Assembly: GCA_032717465.1 (NCBI GenBank)
Contig: CM064666.1
Location: forward strand, 3,141,001-3,205,000
Reading direction: 5' to 3'
Length of the DNA: 64,000 nt
Source of the DNA: Coenobita brevimanus
Taxonomy: Eukaryota; Arthropoda; Malacostraca; Decapoda; Coenobitidae
Shown here: piece after piece, positions 48,473-60,359 of the stretch
Layout of the letters: each line of letters opens with the position of its first letter
Position numbering within the stretch: position 1 is the stretch's first letter
The notes under the pieces: model-generated
Database searches by the model: none
What the model was told of the DNA's origin: nothing
Seen by the model: only the letters and a program-made list of their open reading frames with translations
Position numbers and translations under genes: made by a program

Positions 48473-48510
48473 ATAGTAGTAGTAGCTGTAGTAGTAGCAG
48501 CAGTAGTAGC

Positions 48511-48541
<31 letters not shown>

Positions 48542-48555
48542 ATAGTAGTAGTATC
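48473..48555 (+). repeat. (GTA)n microsatellite
   Basis: About 27 GTA repeats with GCA variants. Confidence 0.95.
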
Positions 48556-49239
48556 TTCTAATACACTAGCCATATGTGTAACAACTAAAAGTAACAACAA
48601 TTACAGGTAGACTTCCAAACAGATACGTAAATACTTTTATAAAGGAATTATATAACGAAGTTTCACACATTTTTAAGTGCTGAAAAGATGGTGCTATGTA
48701 TGAAAATTGGGATATTACTTTACATATCACGAGAATTGTTAAATCTTTTCCTATTGATATAAAACCAAATTATCCCTCATTGCACTACCAAAATTACAGA
48801 TACACTTAATTGGAGTGGGATGTATAAAGATTTACTGCGAGAATTTCGTACTAATGACTGAAGATGCTTGCATAATGTTGGTAACATCTAATCTGCGGTT
48901 TCAATATTTCAGAGCAATTTTTATGATGGAATATTAAGCAGGGAGATATCGACAGGTGCCAGTTGTATCCGGTTACTGCTGCTTGATCATAAGTATTAGA
49001 TTATTGCCCCTTTCCAGTCACACTGTATATATACCCATGAGCAATACTTCGCCATTCTTCTGCCAGCATTTCTACCTGTCTTCCATATTTCTCATTGCTT
49101 CCCAGGCAACAGACAATATTTGTCCTTCTCACACTCTTTTGTTGTGTGTTTCAGTCATCCATCACAAAAAATCGTTCATGTAACATCTCCCATTGCCACA
49201 ACCAGCAGGGAAGTATCGGGTGACTTTCTGCTCATGGCC
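48556..49239. other. Unrecognised spacer
   Basis: No gene or repeat recognised. Confidence 0.4.
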
Positions 49240-49247
49240 CTTCATTC
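49240..49247. repeat. Target-site duplication of RTE copy D (left)
   Basis: CTTCATTC here and at 49768-49775. Confidence 0.75.
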
Positions 49248-49767
49248 TGTCTATCTATCTATTGCCAGAAGCCTTAATCCTGTAAAGGGTGGCCACAAAC
49301 AGATCGCCTCCATGTCGCCCTGTCCCCCGCCATTTCACTGCCCTGCTCCCAGCTCACACACCCCTCTCTCATATACCACTCCACTACATCCCTCCATCTC
49401 ATCCTTGGCCTCCCCCTCCCACTCCCCCCTCCACCTCACTCACATACACTTTCTTCATCAATCTCTCACTCTCCATCCCCTCCACATGGCCAAACCATCT
49501 CAGTGTGTTTTTCCTAACGCGTCCTATCACATCCACATCCACACCACAACGATCGTTCACTTCCTCATTTGTCAATCTGAGGCACATGCTCCTCTCAAAT
49601 AACTCATTTCCACAGCTCTCACTGTTGACTTGTGTTCCTCCAACAACGTCCAAGCTTCACTTTCATACGTCAGAGTTGGTATCACAATACTGTCATGTAT
49701 TAAGTTTTTCACTTCCATGCTCACTTCCCTGTTTCTTATCACTGCTTTCAAGGAACCAGCAACCTTT
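49248..49767 (-). mobile_element. RTE-like LINE, copy D, strongly 5'-truncated (520 bp)
   Basis: Minus-strand 3' end of the RTE-like family with a (TAGA)n tail. It encodes only the C-terminal region (SLKAVIRNREVSMEVKNLI, GSEAWTLLEE-like region, LRWFGHVEGM). It is more diverged from copies A-C than they are from each other. Flanked by an 8 bp duplication. Confidence 0.88.
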
Positions 49768-49775
49768 CTTCATTC

Positions 49776-50039
49776 CACAGCAGAAATTCCCTTCAACCTT
49801 TCCTGTTGCCATAAGCCTGTGATGTGGCAACATTGCATGGCCAACAGTTGACGTATGTACTTTTAAATGACGATATTTGTTTATTATTTTGTGACTGGCT
49901 TAAAATAAATTACTTGCATGTAACAAAATTGCAGGCTCATACCACAAAGGGATGCTCGAAGGGAATTTTTGCTTTTAATTGTACTTGGGCTTGATAGTAA
50001 TAGTAGTAGTTGTTCCCTAGGCAATCTGACCGAACAGCC
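49776..50039. other. Unrecognised spacer
   Basis: Nothing recognised. Confidence 0.4.
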
Positions 50040-50877
50040 CCGAGTCCCTAAGGAGGGCCAAATCCGAGACCGGGCTTTCCCACGGAGCTCTCAAGGAGTG
50101 TATGTTGTGTTGTTGTCAGTCTTTCAATGCAGTCTTCCATAATGTGCTTAATAGTATGGGGTGCTGTGTTGCATCTTGGACAGGCATCACTGACAGAGTC
50201 ATCCAGCATCTTCTCATAACTCAAGAGGGCTGGATGATGCCCACATCTCAGCCTGGCTAGGTGGACCCTATCCACACGAGGGAGGTAGGATTCAGAAGTG
50301 TGGATATCATGAGGCCGTGGATGCAGCTGTGTGTTGTCTTTGAGGGGCTGAATGGACCGGCGAGTGATTTGAGTATGGATATGCTTCTGGAAGCTGGTTT
50401 GAGGTGGGCGAAGGGAGGGAGATGACAGTATTTGTGTATGATATCGTGTGCTGGGTGTTGTTTTGATGTTCCTTGGTGTGTGTGGATGTGCTGCCATGTG
50501 TGGGTTTGTGGAGTATGCGGCAAGAATTTGTGTGCCTTTTATGTCAAGATGATCCTTGACTTTGAGGACTTTGGTTTTTTGATGTAGGTGGTCTGTAGGT
50601 GAAGTTGTGGAGCTTGTGATTATTTTTAGGGCCTTGTTCTGTATGGTCTGTAGGGTTTTGTAGTGTGTTTCAGTGAAGGTAGAAGCCCAGGCAGGGCTTG
50701 CATAGTTCATCACTAAACGTATAATTGTATTGTTTGTATACTGTGGTGGTGGTTTCTTTGCTGTGTCCGAATGTTGTATGGGCAGGTGACCTTAAGGCGT
50801 TGAGTCTTGGTGTTAATTTATATTTAATGTTTGTGATGTGTTGTTTAAATGACATTGACATATTGGATGTTACACCA

Positions 50878-50953
<76 letters not shown>

Positions 50954-51645
50954 TATGGGGTAGTTGTTTATGGTGAGGTGTGGAAGGTGACTGTTCTATT
51001 GTCCAGTTTGTGAGAAGCGTCACTGTAGATTTGGCAGGGGCTATTTTGAGTCTATTTGTGGTGAACCAGTCGTGAAGTTTGTTGAGGTAAGACTGGGGGA
51101 TGTGTGCGGCTGTTTCCATTTTGGTGTTTACATGTAAGTGTTATGTAGTCTGCATAGGAAGTTATGTGTATCTGTGGTGTGTGGGGTGTGGGTATGTCAG
51201 CCATGTATAGGTTAAAGAATGTAGGGGACAAAACAGATCCTTGGGGGACGCCATTTGTGAAGTTTCTGATGTTCGATGACCGACCGGCAAATGTTACATA
51301 TTCACATCTGCTTGCTAAATAGTTTAACAGCCATCTTTTTGTGCTATTGTGCACGTCTGTGTAGAATATTTTGTTTGTGAAGTTGTGGTGGGGGATGGCA
51401 TCAAAAGCTTTGCTAATGTCTAGTGTGACTAGGAGTGTTCTGGATGGTGGCCTAGCTGAATTGATGCTATCAAAAACTCTTTGTGAAAGGTCTGTAAGAA
51501 GAGTGTTTGTGGAGTATAGTGGTCTAAAACCATGTTGTGATGGGGTTAGGGGGATGTGAGATGTTACTAGTTGTAATATCAGTCGTGCAGTGACTTTGAA
51601 GGGGGTGCAAAGGGAAACACAGGACGCACTGGGCAGAACAGTAGT
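50040..51645 (-). pseudogene. LINE-epsilon (Jockey/I-group) ORF2, RT and C-terminal finger
   Basis: A minus-strand reverse transcriptase truncated at its 5' side. In order: TPSQHGFRPLYSTNTLL near 51550, LVTLDISKAFDAI (motif A) near 51430, TNGVPQGSVLSPTFF (motif B) near 51260, SYADYITLT (motif C, YADD to YADY) near 51160, then thumb. The C-terminus has NYASPAWASTFTETHYKTLQ, RVHLARLRCGHHPALLSY and a CPRC...HIMEDC finger (C-x2-C-x8-H-x4-C). A (TG)n array at 50885-50952 lies inside the frame and adds about 22 Thr/His residues without breaking it. Frame breaks near 51355, 51100 and 50700. Motif C loss and frame breaks make it inactive. Clade is tentative. Confidence 0.75.
50885..50952 (+). repeat. 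(TG)n microsatellite inside LINE-epsilon coding region
   Basis: About 34 TG repeats, in frame on the minus strand as Thr-His repeats. Confidence 0.97.
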
Positions 51646-51676
51646 GTGTGACTGACTGTGGTCCCAACCCTTTCAG

Positions 51677-51845
51677 TAGGTTTGGACCTGAAGCGATGGT
51701 GTCTTCATCGTGGGTCCACCTCCCAGGGGATGCCGAAGAGGAGGAGGAGGAGGACAGCATGGGGCCCAAACCACAGCAACCCCCGCCCCCATCCCCCCGG
51801 CCCCTCACGGAGCCCGAGAACCTGGGAATGGCTTCAGTCGCCCGG
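51677..51845 (+). CDS. Possible exon of an acidic/Pro-rich protein
   Basis: The plus strand has an acceptor-like CCCAACCCTTTCAG ending at 51676, an open frame to 51845 and a donor GTAAGC at 51846. The frame includes an ATG at 51696 and would add exactly 50 codons from there. It contains a Glu/Asp run (EEEEEED), a Pro-rich stretch (PQQPPPPSPRP) and a short Ser/Ala end. Its GC-rich, C-ending codons differ sharply from the neighbouring LINE debris. No family is recognised and no partner exon was found. The minus strand is also open here, so composition alone may explain it. Confidence 0.35.
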
Positions 51846-51928
51846 GTAAGCACCATTTGGGCTTGGTTAACCTCTTCACTTAGATTATTTTTTTTCTTAC
51901 TCTTGCAAATTGCAGACTTAACCAGTGT

Positions 51929-51968
51929 CTCTCACACCTGCCTCACATACACAGTAACATCAAACAAC
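51929..51968 (-). pseudogene. Partial duplicate of the terminal exon at 52042-52254
   Basis: The minus strand here reads like the last 12 codons plus stop of the exon at 52042-52254 (Asp-Val-x-Val-Tyr-Val-Arg-Gln-x-stop). About 32 of 40 bases match, including a 16-base identity across the end of the frame. Confidence 0.5.
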
Positions 51969-52041
51969 TATAGATGATCATGCAGGGTGATTGATAAACG
52001 TGCCTTACACTATCTCAGGCCAAAGGGAATGGATTGTCCTC

Positions 52042-52254
52042 TCACAGCTGCCTCACATACACATTGACGTCAGTCAGCTGCACGGGATCCTCTTCAAGTG
52101 TAACACGTTGTACACTGATGAACCTTCCCTGGACACCTTCAGGCCTTAGGCAGGATAGACGCCCCTGCTCTGCCTTGTAGGGCCCTTGGAAGGTGGAGAA
52201 CAGTGTGTAGGAGGAGAAGTCCCCGGTAGTAATGCTCACGTCACCCACACGCAC
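52042..52254 (-). CDS. Terminal exon, galactose-binding/F5-8C-like domain end
   Basis: The only convincing host-gene sequence in the window. On the minus strand a textbook 3' splice site (CTTTTCCCTTTTCTACAG) ends at 52255, followed by 70 open codons to a TGA at 52044-52042. The translation begins VRVGDVSI and contains FQGPYKAEQGRLSCLRPEG, then GRFISVQRV and LTDVNVYV at the end. The order C...GR(F/Y)(I/V)S(V/I)Q...L.(D/E)V.V is that of the last strands of F5/8 type C and fucolectin-type carbohydrate-binding domains, typically in secreted or surface lectins and immune proteins. This is a family-level guess from pattern only. Earlier exons would lie at higher coordinates; none is recognised up to 64000, where LINE and SINE insertions fill the presumed intron. 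No frameshift or stop inside the exon. Confidence 0.55.
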   Translation of the reverse strand: MRVGDVSITTGDFSSYTLFSTFQGPYKAEQGRLSCLRPEGVQGRFISVQRVTLEEDPVQLTDVNVYVRQL

Positions 52255-52914
52255 CTGTAGAAAAGGGAAAAGTCTTAGGATTACTGCCTTCTATGAATCC
52301 TATCACTCAATCCTGGCTGCAGGCAGAAGACAGCATAAAGGAGGAGAAGCTGAATATTATAGACAGCGCCTCATGCACGAAAGCTTCAGATCACTGTGTA
52401 TTGCCTACAGTAACACTGACAAAAATTATTGCCAGTTCCAGTCTTCCCCAGGACTACACCACGCAACAGTTGAGTCTATAATTCAGTTCACTCGTTCAAT
52501 TTATGTACAGACGGGTTAGAATTAAGACTTCATTAACCAGGAGTTTCAAGGTCAGCCTGGAAGTGGACAACAGTGTCAGCTGAGGGAGGCACTGAGGTGC
52601 GAATACTAGGTGACCCATATACAATGTTCCTCTTCCATTCCATTGGGTGATTTTCCGTGTGTTCCAGGGACGGCTTAGTCAGCGTCATTAATATGTACCT
52701 CACATTATCTGTTCATTTTCTCCTCCCACTGTCACACCCATGTCCACTCCAGCAGACTGAGCCATCCCAGCAGTTTACAAGATACTACTGAGTGAATTTC
52801 CAGTGGAGCTGTATTTACAGAGCACTCTGCATTTTTTCAAAGGATTATAATTATGTATTTGGTTTGTGAATTTAATAAAAAAAATTAAGCGGGGATAATA
52901 TTTTTATAGAATAT
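52255..52914 (-). other. Presumed intron sequence upstream of the terminal exon
   Basis: Ordinary composition, no second exon recognised on the minus strand and no repeat. Confidence 0.35.
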
Positions 52915-55900
52915 GAACAGAATAAGCAAAACAAATTAAATGTTTAAAATCCACACACCAGATTACAGGTGTCTTCCTTTCATGAAATACCTGTAACAGT
53001 CGGACGTGAACTGCTGTAGCTTGATGTTTGAGGGGAACTAATTTGAGAAATTCCAAAGAGAAGAAGTTCAAAGAATATATGAATTCTGATAGGCAGAAGT
53101 TCTGCAATATGGCCCTGTGACCGTTCAACCATGAGCGCTATCAGATCTCCGTATGGCATGGGAGAAGGCGTGGAGAGGTGGCACAGTGGATGCAACTTAG
53201 TCTGAGAATTTGCAATCAAAGTATCTGTAAAATAATGCAAGGGAGGCAAAATTCCATCTTAACCGTAGGAGAGGTAGTTTATTTGTAATTGGTGGGTTAT
53301 TAATATTTCTTATAGCTCTCTGAATTTTGTCCATTTGTTTTTGTGCATCCTTTCCACATCCACTCCACAAGTATGAGCAATATTCGAACTGAGAGTGCAT
53401 ATGAGTTGTAAATTATAGCTAACTACTCGTCAGTGAAGAAGTTGCGGACTCTGTAAAATAACCCAAGTTTCTTTGAGGTGGTTTTAGCAAGTAACCTAAT
53501 GTGAGAGGTCCAGCTGAGAGTACAGTACTGTTAAGTGAAACACTCAGAGATAGGAATTTTGGTTGCAATAAGGTAATATAGGAATCAAGCAATATCTCTC
53601 TGTTAGTACAATGGATATATTTGATCTTTCTAGCATTAATGATCAGTATTATTTAGTACCCATTCAGTGATCTTAGATAAGTCTTGATTTATGGAGATTG
53701 CTGTACTGAGTTAGGAGTCAGATTTACCAAACTTCGTAAATGGATGTTTAACCGTGAAGGAACTGTGAAGCACTGAGTCACCTGCTTGTGAGTCAATATG
53801 ATTATGGGTGAGAGACAAGAGATCTTTCATATGAACTACGGACAGGGTTGGAGCCAGGACTGATCTTTGGCATCAGCCGAGGAAATTGAAATATACATCA
53901 TCTACTTTTATCTTTCTTTGCTGAGATATGAGGAAAGCAGTGGAATAAAAAATGATAGGCCTTAAGGCACGGGAGTTTGGAAAACAGGAAATGGTGCCAC
54001 ACTCTGTCAAAAGCTTGAAAAACATCAAGGGCTAATGCTGGGTTTCTCCATAATGGTCAGTTGACTCATGGACGGTATGAGGAAAGTGACTGACTATATC
54101 AACAGTGAATCTTTGGTGGTGAAAACCATATTGTCTGTCGTTAATTTATATAAATATTGGATTTTTCGTGGCAAAAACCATACTGTATGTCACTAATTAA
54201 GTTGTTGGATTCAAGATGTTTATCAGCGTGCTTCTTAATAACAGTCTCAAATACTTTACCAAGAGAAGATGTGATAGTTATTGGTCTGTAATCAGATGAA
54301 TCAGAGAAGTTCCATTCTTGGGAACTGGGTCAGTATTGGCTTATTTCAAGAACTAGGAAAAAGTACGTGTGCTTAGTCTGAATAATATAGCTAGAACAAA
54401 AGCAAGTTTATAACAGGTGCAAGTTTTGGGGAACACTTTTTCAAAACAACTGGAGGAATTCCACCTGGACCTGGAGGTTTGTTGGATGGTAAATTGTCTA
54501 GTATTGATTTTTATGTTTCTAGTTGGTATCATTAATGTAGTAATTTCGGGAGAGTTAAGTTCTAGTACAGGAACATTCTTGCTTATAGTCATTTCTTGCA
54601 AACGAACTGCCAAGGATGTTAGCCTTTCCACGAGGGTTATGTACAGTGTTTCCGTCTGAAGATTTTAGTGGGGAAAGTCATTACCGAAAAGAACTGAGAG
54701 TTAACCAGAATTGTCTATTGTCACTAGTATTGTTCAAGCCTGGATGTTTGACTCAGAAGAAAAATTGGTTTGGCGAGATTTGTCACAGCTTTTGATTGGA
54801 GAAATCGTTTTTTTTTTTTTTTTTTTTTACTTCAGGTAAGAGTTATATGCTAAAGATTTTTGGGTCGTTGCTCTGGTATAACTGCTGTCCAGCCATTTTG
54901 GGGAGTCATGTCATTTTAGTAAATTTGTAACTTGGTATGAACAATTTCATACCAACTTGTATTAAGTCATTAATGTGGGTTTGAGTAGAACTGATGTCAG
55001 CGGAGAAGAAAGACTGTCATGGAATATCACCTAGATAATTTCTAAATCCATCCCAGTCTGCATTATCAAAGTGCCATGTTTTTACCTTTACTGGTTCAGA
55101 ACGAGGAGGTTTGGAGCAAATGACTAATGAGGCTTTGATAAGACCGATGTCGGAGGATCCAAGTGCTGACAGTACCTCTATCCTGTATTGATCAGGGTTC
55201 TTTGTCACGAATGGTCCAAGAGATAGCAGCCATGGTCAGGATGATCTGGTACGTTGGTTGGTTGTTTTGCCAGTTGCGTGAGACGAAACGATTCTGCAAA
55301 GCAGCCTGAATTCTAGACCAGTACCTCCAGTCCTTTCACAATGTAATAATCATTCTACACTGTGTACGTTAAAATCACCCAAAATGGTAATTTCAGTGAC
55401 AAGGGTGAAGTTAAGGTTGGTCAACTATGTGGACATGGAGTCAAATATGCTGGGTTCTGATGAAGCTTGGGGGGAGCAGTGAACTGTATAGATATAATTG
55501 GTTGTATTTAGGTATTTTAGTTTGTATAATGAGTAACCCAAATTAGTAGGAGTGAAGTTCATGATAGCGTTTACTCCATTTTCGTATCTGATATAACATG
55601 TGCCACCCTCATCACGAAAATCTGTGAGGAGATGGTAACCAAGAAAACTGTATGGGGATAAGTCAGCAGAGGGAGAGATATGGGTTTCTGTAAGGAACAG
55701 GGCTAGAGTGGATACGGATTGGAGGAAGAAGTGGACAGAATGCAGATTGGCACAATGGCCACGGATGTTGGTAAAATATAACGCCGAACCCGCACTTCTT
55801 CACTGACAAACATGATACGAGGTTACAAGAGCCACCGGGCATGGCCACTTGATGACGACCAGGAGAGCCCTGTGCTACTTGCCCTACCCTGCTCGTAGTG

Positions 55901-55925
55901 GCAGTCCGAGGTACCACTGCATATA
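52915..55925 (-). mobile_element. LINE-delta, copy 3, heavily decayed
   Basis: The minus strand matches copies 1 and 2 along its whole length, from the 5' leader (GTGGTACCTCGGACTGCCAC near 55920) through the endonuclease (GSSDIGLIKASLV near 55140) and RT to the C-terminus and 3' end (AATCTGGTGTGTGGATTTT near 52945). No open stretch exceeds about 90 codons; many small deletions and stops. It is clearly the oldest of the three. At the site where copies 1 and 2 have TGA it keeps TGG (Trp). Confidence 0.85.
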
Positions 55926-57159
55926 CTCTTAATACTATATTGATAAGAGGGGGGGTGAGGGATGGAATAGGTATGATGTCTAACGTACATGTAGTGTGAT
56001 GTAGGCAGTTGGAGGTAGAGGTTTATCAGAGTATGCTGGCCTACTCTGCATGTTAATGAAAACACTGAAACTGTTCAGCAATGGGTACTAAGGGCTGGTG
56101 AAAAGGGAGCTCCAGTTCTCCCCATCACCAGCTTGCCATCCACCTCGGGAGCACCGCCCTGTTCCATTGGTGCTACAGTCTACTAGCAAAAGTTATTATG
56201 CTGAACTATACGTGTACATATCTCTGATAATCATTAATAATTAATGCAGAGAGAACGGGTTAGTGTGGAGATCTTACTTGTGGTTTTATCTTGATGCTTC
56301 TCATTTAATCATGATTGAATCCCCAGGCAATGTTCAATAATTAGCAACCTCTGATAGCCACAGCTTTCAAACACAGTTAACATACATCACACTGTGGGCA
56401 TTTATTAAGTAAATGGGATGCTGAACTAAAACGATGCATGGATTTTCTATATCTGAGGAAACCATGAAAGACATCTAAATGGTGCCACCCTCACCAGAGC
56501 TATACCATCACCACACTCACCCTTGATGTTGAACTCACCATCCCCATACCCCATGTCCTTTGTTAAGAAGTTATTTCCTCACTAATCCTGTCCTCAGACA
56601 AATAGACTTGCAGTTTCTGTAATGGTGACGAGATTGACAGATATTTGTTAATGTCAGCTTGGAGTGTACTTCTGCGTCATCACTAGGCAGGGTGCAGTAC
56701 AAGACACTAGATCCTATCTTACTGCATGCAGCGACACAGGGATTTGCCTTACCTATCAGCATAGCACTTTAGACATGTCCTGCAGGTTAAATATATCCAG
56801 CTGCTGCCATACTTTCCCATGTTATCAGTAACAGGCTGTGGCCCACCCCACACATATACTGTTATTTTGTTTATGTTTTGGAGTAGTTGTCAAAAATCCT
56901 ACAAGGGGATCCACTAACATAAATTTTTATAAATCATATATACTAGCATGAATGCCCAGGGATGCCAGGGTAAAAGCCTATGGCCGTGCATACCTGCACT
57001 GCCTGGGACCCTGGATGCCTGGTCCATCTGTGAGAAAAGACCCCTGGGGTTCCATTTTACCCAATGATCCTATGTTCATCCTTAGACCCATTTCTCCAGG
57101 GAAATATTGCCCATGGATGTATTTCAGCCATGAACCTACGAGTATTTTTCTAATACCCA
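55926..57159. other. Unrecognised spacer
   Basis: About 1.2 kb of mixed composition. A minus-strand donor-like AAGGGTGAGT near 56518-56509 was noted but no exon could be framed. Nothing else is supported. Confidence 0.35.
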
Positions 57160-57500
57160 CCCACCCTCAACCCTTCCCTCCTACCCACCTTGCAGACCCA
57201 CCACCAAACAATATATTCAGCTACCTTCCCATCTGCCATGGTCACCCACTCACCCACCTTCACCCACCCAACCTGCCCACCCACTCATCCACCCATGCGC
57301 CCCACCACACCTATCTCAACTTGCCCATCCACTCTGCCACATCACACCCATCCAAACCTGCCCACCCACCCTGCCCCACCACACCCATGCACCCATCCTT
57401 CCACCCTCCCACCCACTCCACCCATCCAGCTTTCCACCCTGTCCACCCACTCAACCCACCGTTCCCACTCCACCAATCGGTCCACCAGAGTCACCCTTCG
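57160..57500 (+). repeat. CCCACC-rich pyrimidine minisatellite
   Basis: Degenerate CCCACCCA / CACCCATCC units for about 340 bp. The long Pro/His/Thr frame over it reflects composition. Confidence 0.8.
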
Positions 57501-57735
57501 TACCTGTTATAATTTTTAAAATCTTTGATAATTGGCTGTCATGTTTCCACCACATACTTGATGATTTCTAGTTAAGTCTAGTCTTGGCCATCTGAAGGGC
57601 CACTTAGCAACTGTAATGTAAACACTTAAATTCCCCATAAATATGACACCTGTTAGAGCTGTTTAGAGAGGTCTGCATGCAGCACCTCTGATTTCTATAG
57701 AGATAAAAATAAACACATTCCGATATATATATGTA

Positions 57736-58471
57736 CCAGGTGCTACAGAAAAGTTCCAGTAATTTGAACAGAGGGAGCCAACCGTTTGCAGTTTTGCCTT
57801 TTGCCGGTAGGAAGAGTCAGCAGCAACCCTTGTGGGTCAGTGAGGCCCCGGCCGTGTCTGTGAGCGGACGTGTTGTTGAGCTACGCTTAGTATTGTAACG
57901 TGGTTTGTAGGTGGTTTGGCGGTTTTGCAATGGCAGACCAATGGCGCAGCAATGTCAAGTTGATGTTGATCATTTTCTTCGATATCCAAGGAATTGTTCA
58001 CAAGGAATTCGTCCCTTCCGGTCAATCTGTCAGCGCAAAGGTGTACTGTAAAGTTTTGCAGCATCTGAGGGAGAACATTCGCCGCAAACGTTCAGAACAG
58101 TGGAAGAACAAGGACTGGGTCGTGCATCATGACAACGCCCCCTCCCACATGTCATTTGTTGTCCAGCAGTTCCTGGCTTCCATTAACAAGGTAGACATTC
58201 CCCACCCACCCATCTTGCCCACTGCCCTGAAATTACGACTGAAAGGGCATCGATTTGACTCGATTGAGGAGATCCAGACAGAATTACAGAAGGTGCTCAA
58301 AACCATTACACCTGAAGCCTTCTGGGGATGGATGGACTCAAGGGAAAAATGCCGGGACCACTGTATACATGCCCAAGCGGACTACTTCGAAGGCAACAGT
58401 GAGAACTAGGAGGTAAAATAACTTATATTCCTACAATATTCAAATTACTGGAACTTTTGGGTAGCACCTCA
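57736..58471 (+). mobile_element. Mariner-like element, internally deleted, 29 bp TIRs
   Basis: TIRs 57738-57766 and 58441-58469 (AGGTGCTAC..AAAAGTTCCAGT) match at 27 of 29. The left flank is TA; the right flank is TG, one change from TA. At 736 bp it is little more than half of a full mariner (about 1.3 kb). It contains the transposase remnant at 57930-58409. Confidence 0.85.
57930..58409 (+). pseudogene. Mariner transposase fragment lacking the third catalytic Asp
   Basis: A plus-strand frame of about 160 codons ending at TAG 58409. It starts MADQWRSNVKLMLIIFFDIQG, where FFD is the first catalytic Asp, continues with IVHKEFVPSGQSV and has HHDNAPSH, the second Asp. The third Asp region (normally SPDLAPCDFFLFP in this family) is absent: HPP is followed almost at once by LKLRLKGHRFD, so roughly 12-15 codons are deleted in frame. 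The end (DYFEG) is intact. The N-terminal helix-turn-helix DNA-binding half is missing. The protein could not catalyse transposition; the intact TIRs might still be mobilised in trans. Confidence 0.85.
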
Positions 58472-58479
58472 TGTGTAAT

Positions 58480-60347
<1,868 letters not shown>

Positions 60348-60359
60348 ATATATATATAT

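Noticed and set aside
56500..56770. Possible upstream exon of the lectin-like gene (donor-like AAGGGTGAGT on the minus strand)
   Set aside because: No acceptor and open frame could be combined into an exon with a recognisable domain sequence.
57160..57512. Pro/His/Thr-rich 186-codon frame
   Set aside because: Composition of a CCCACC minisatellite; no unique sequence.
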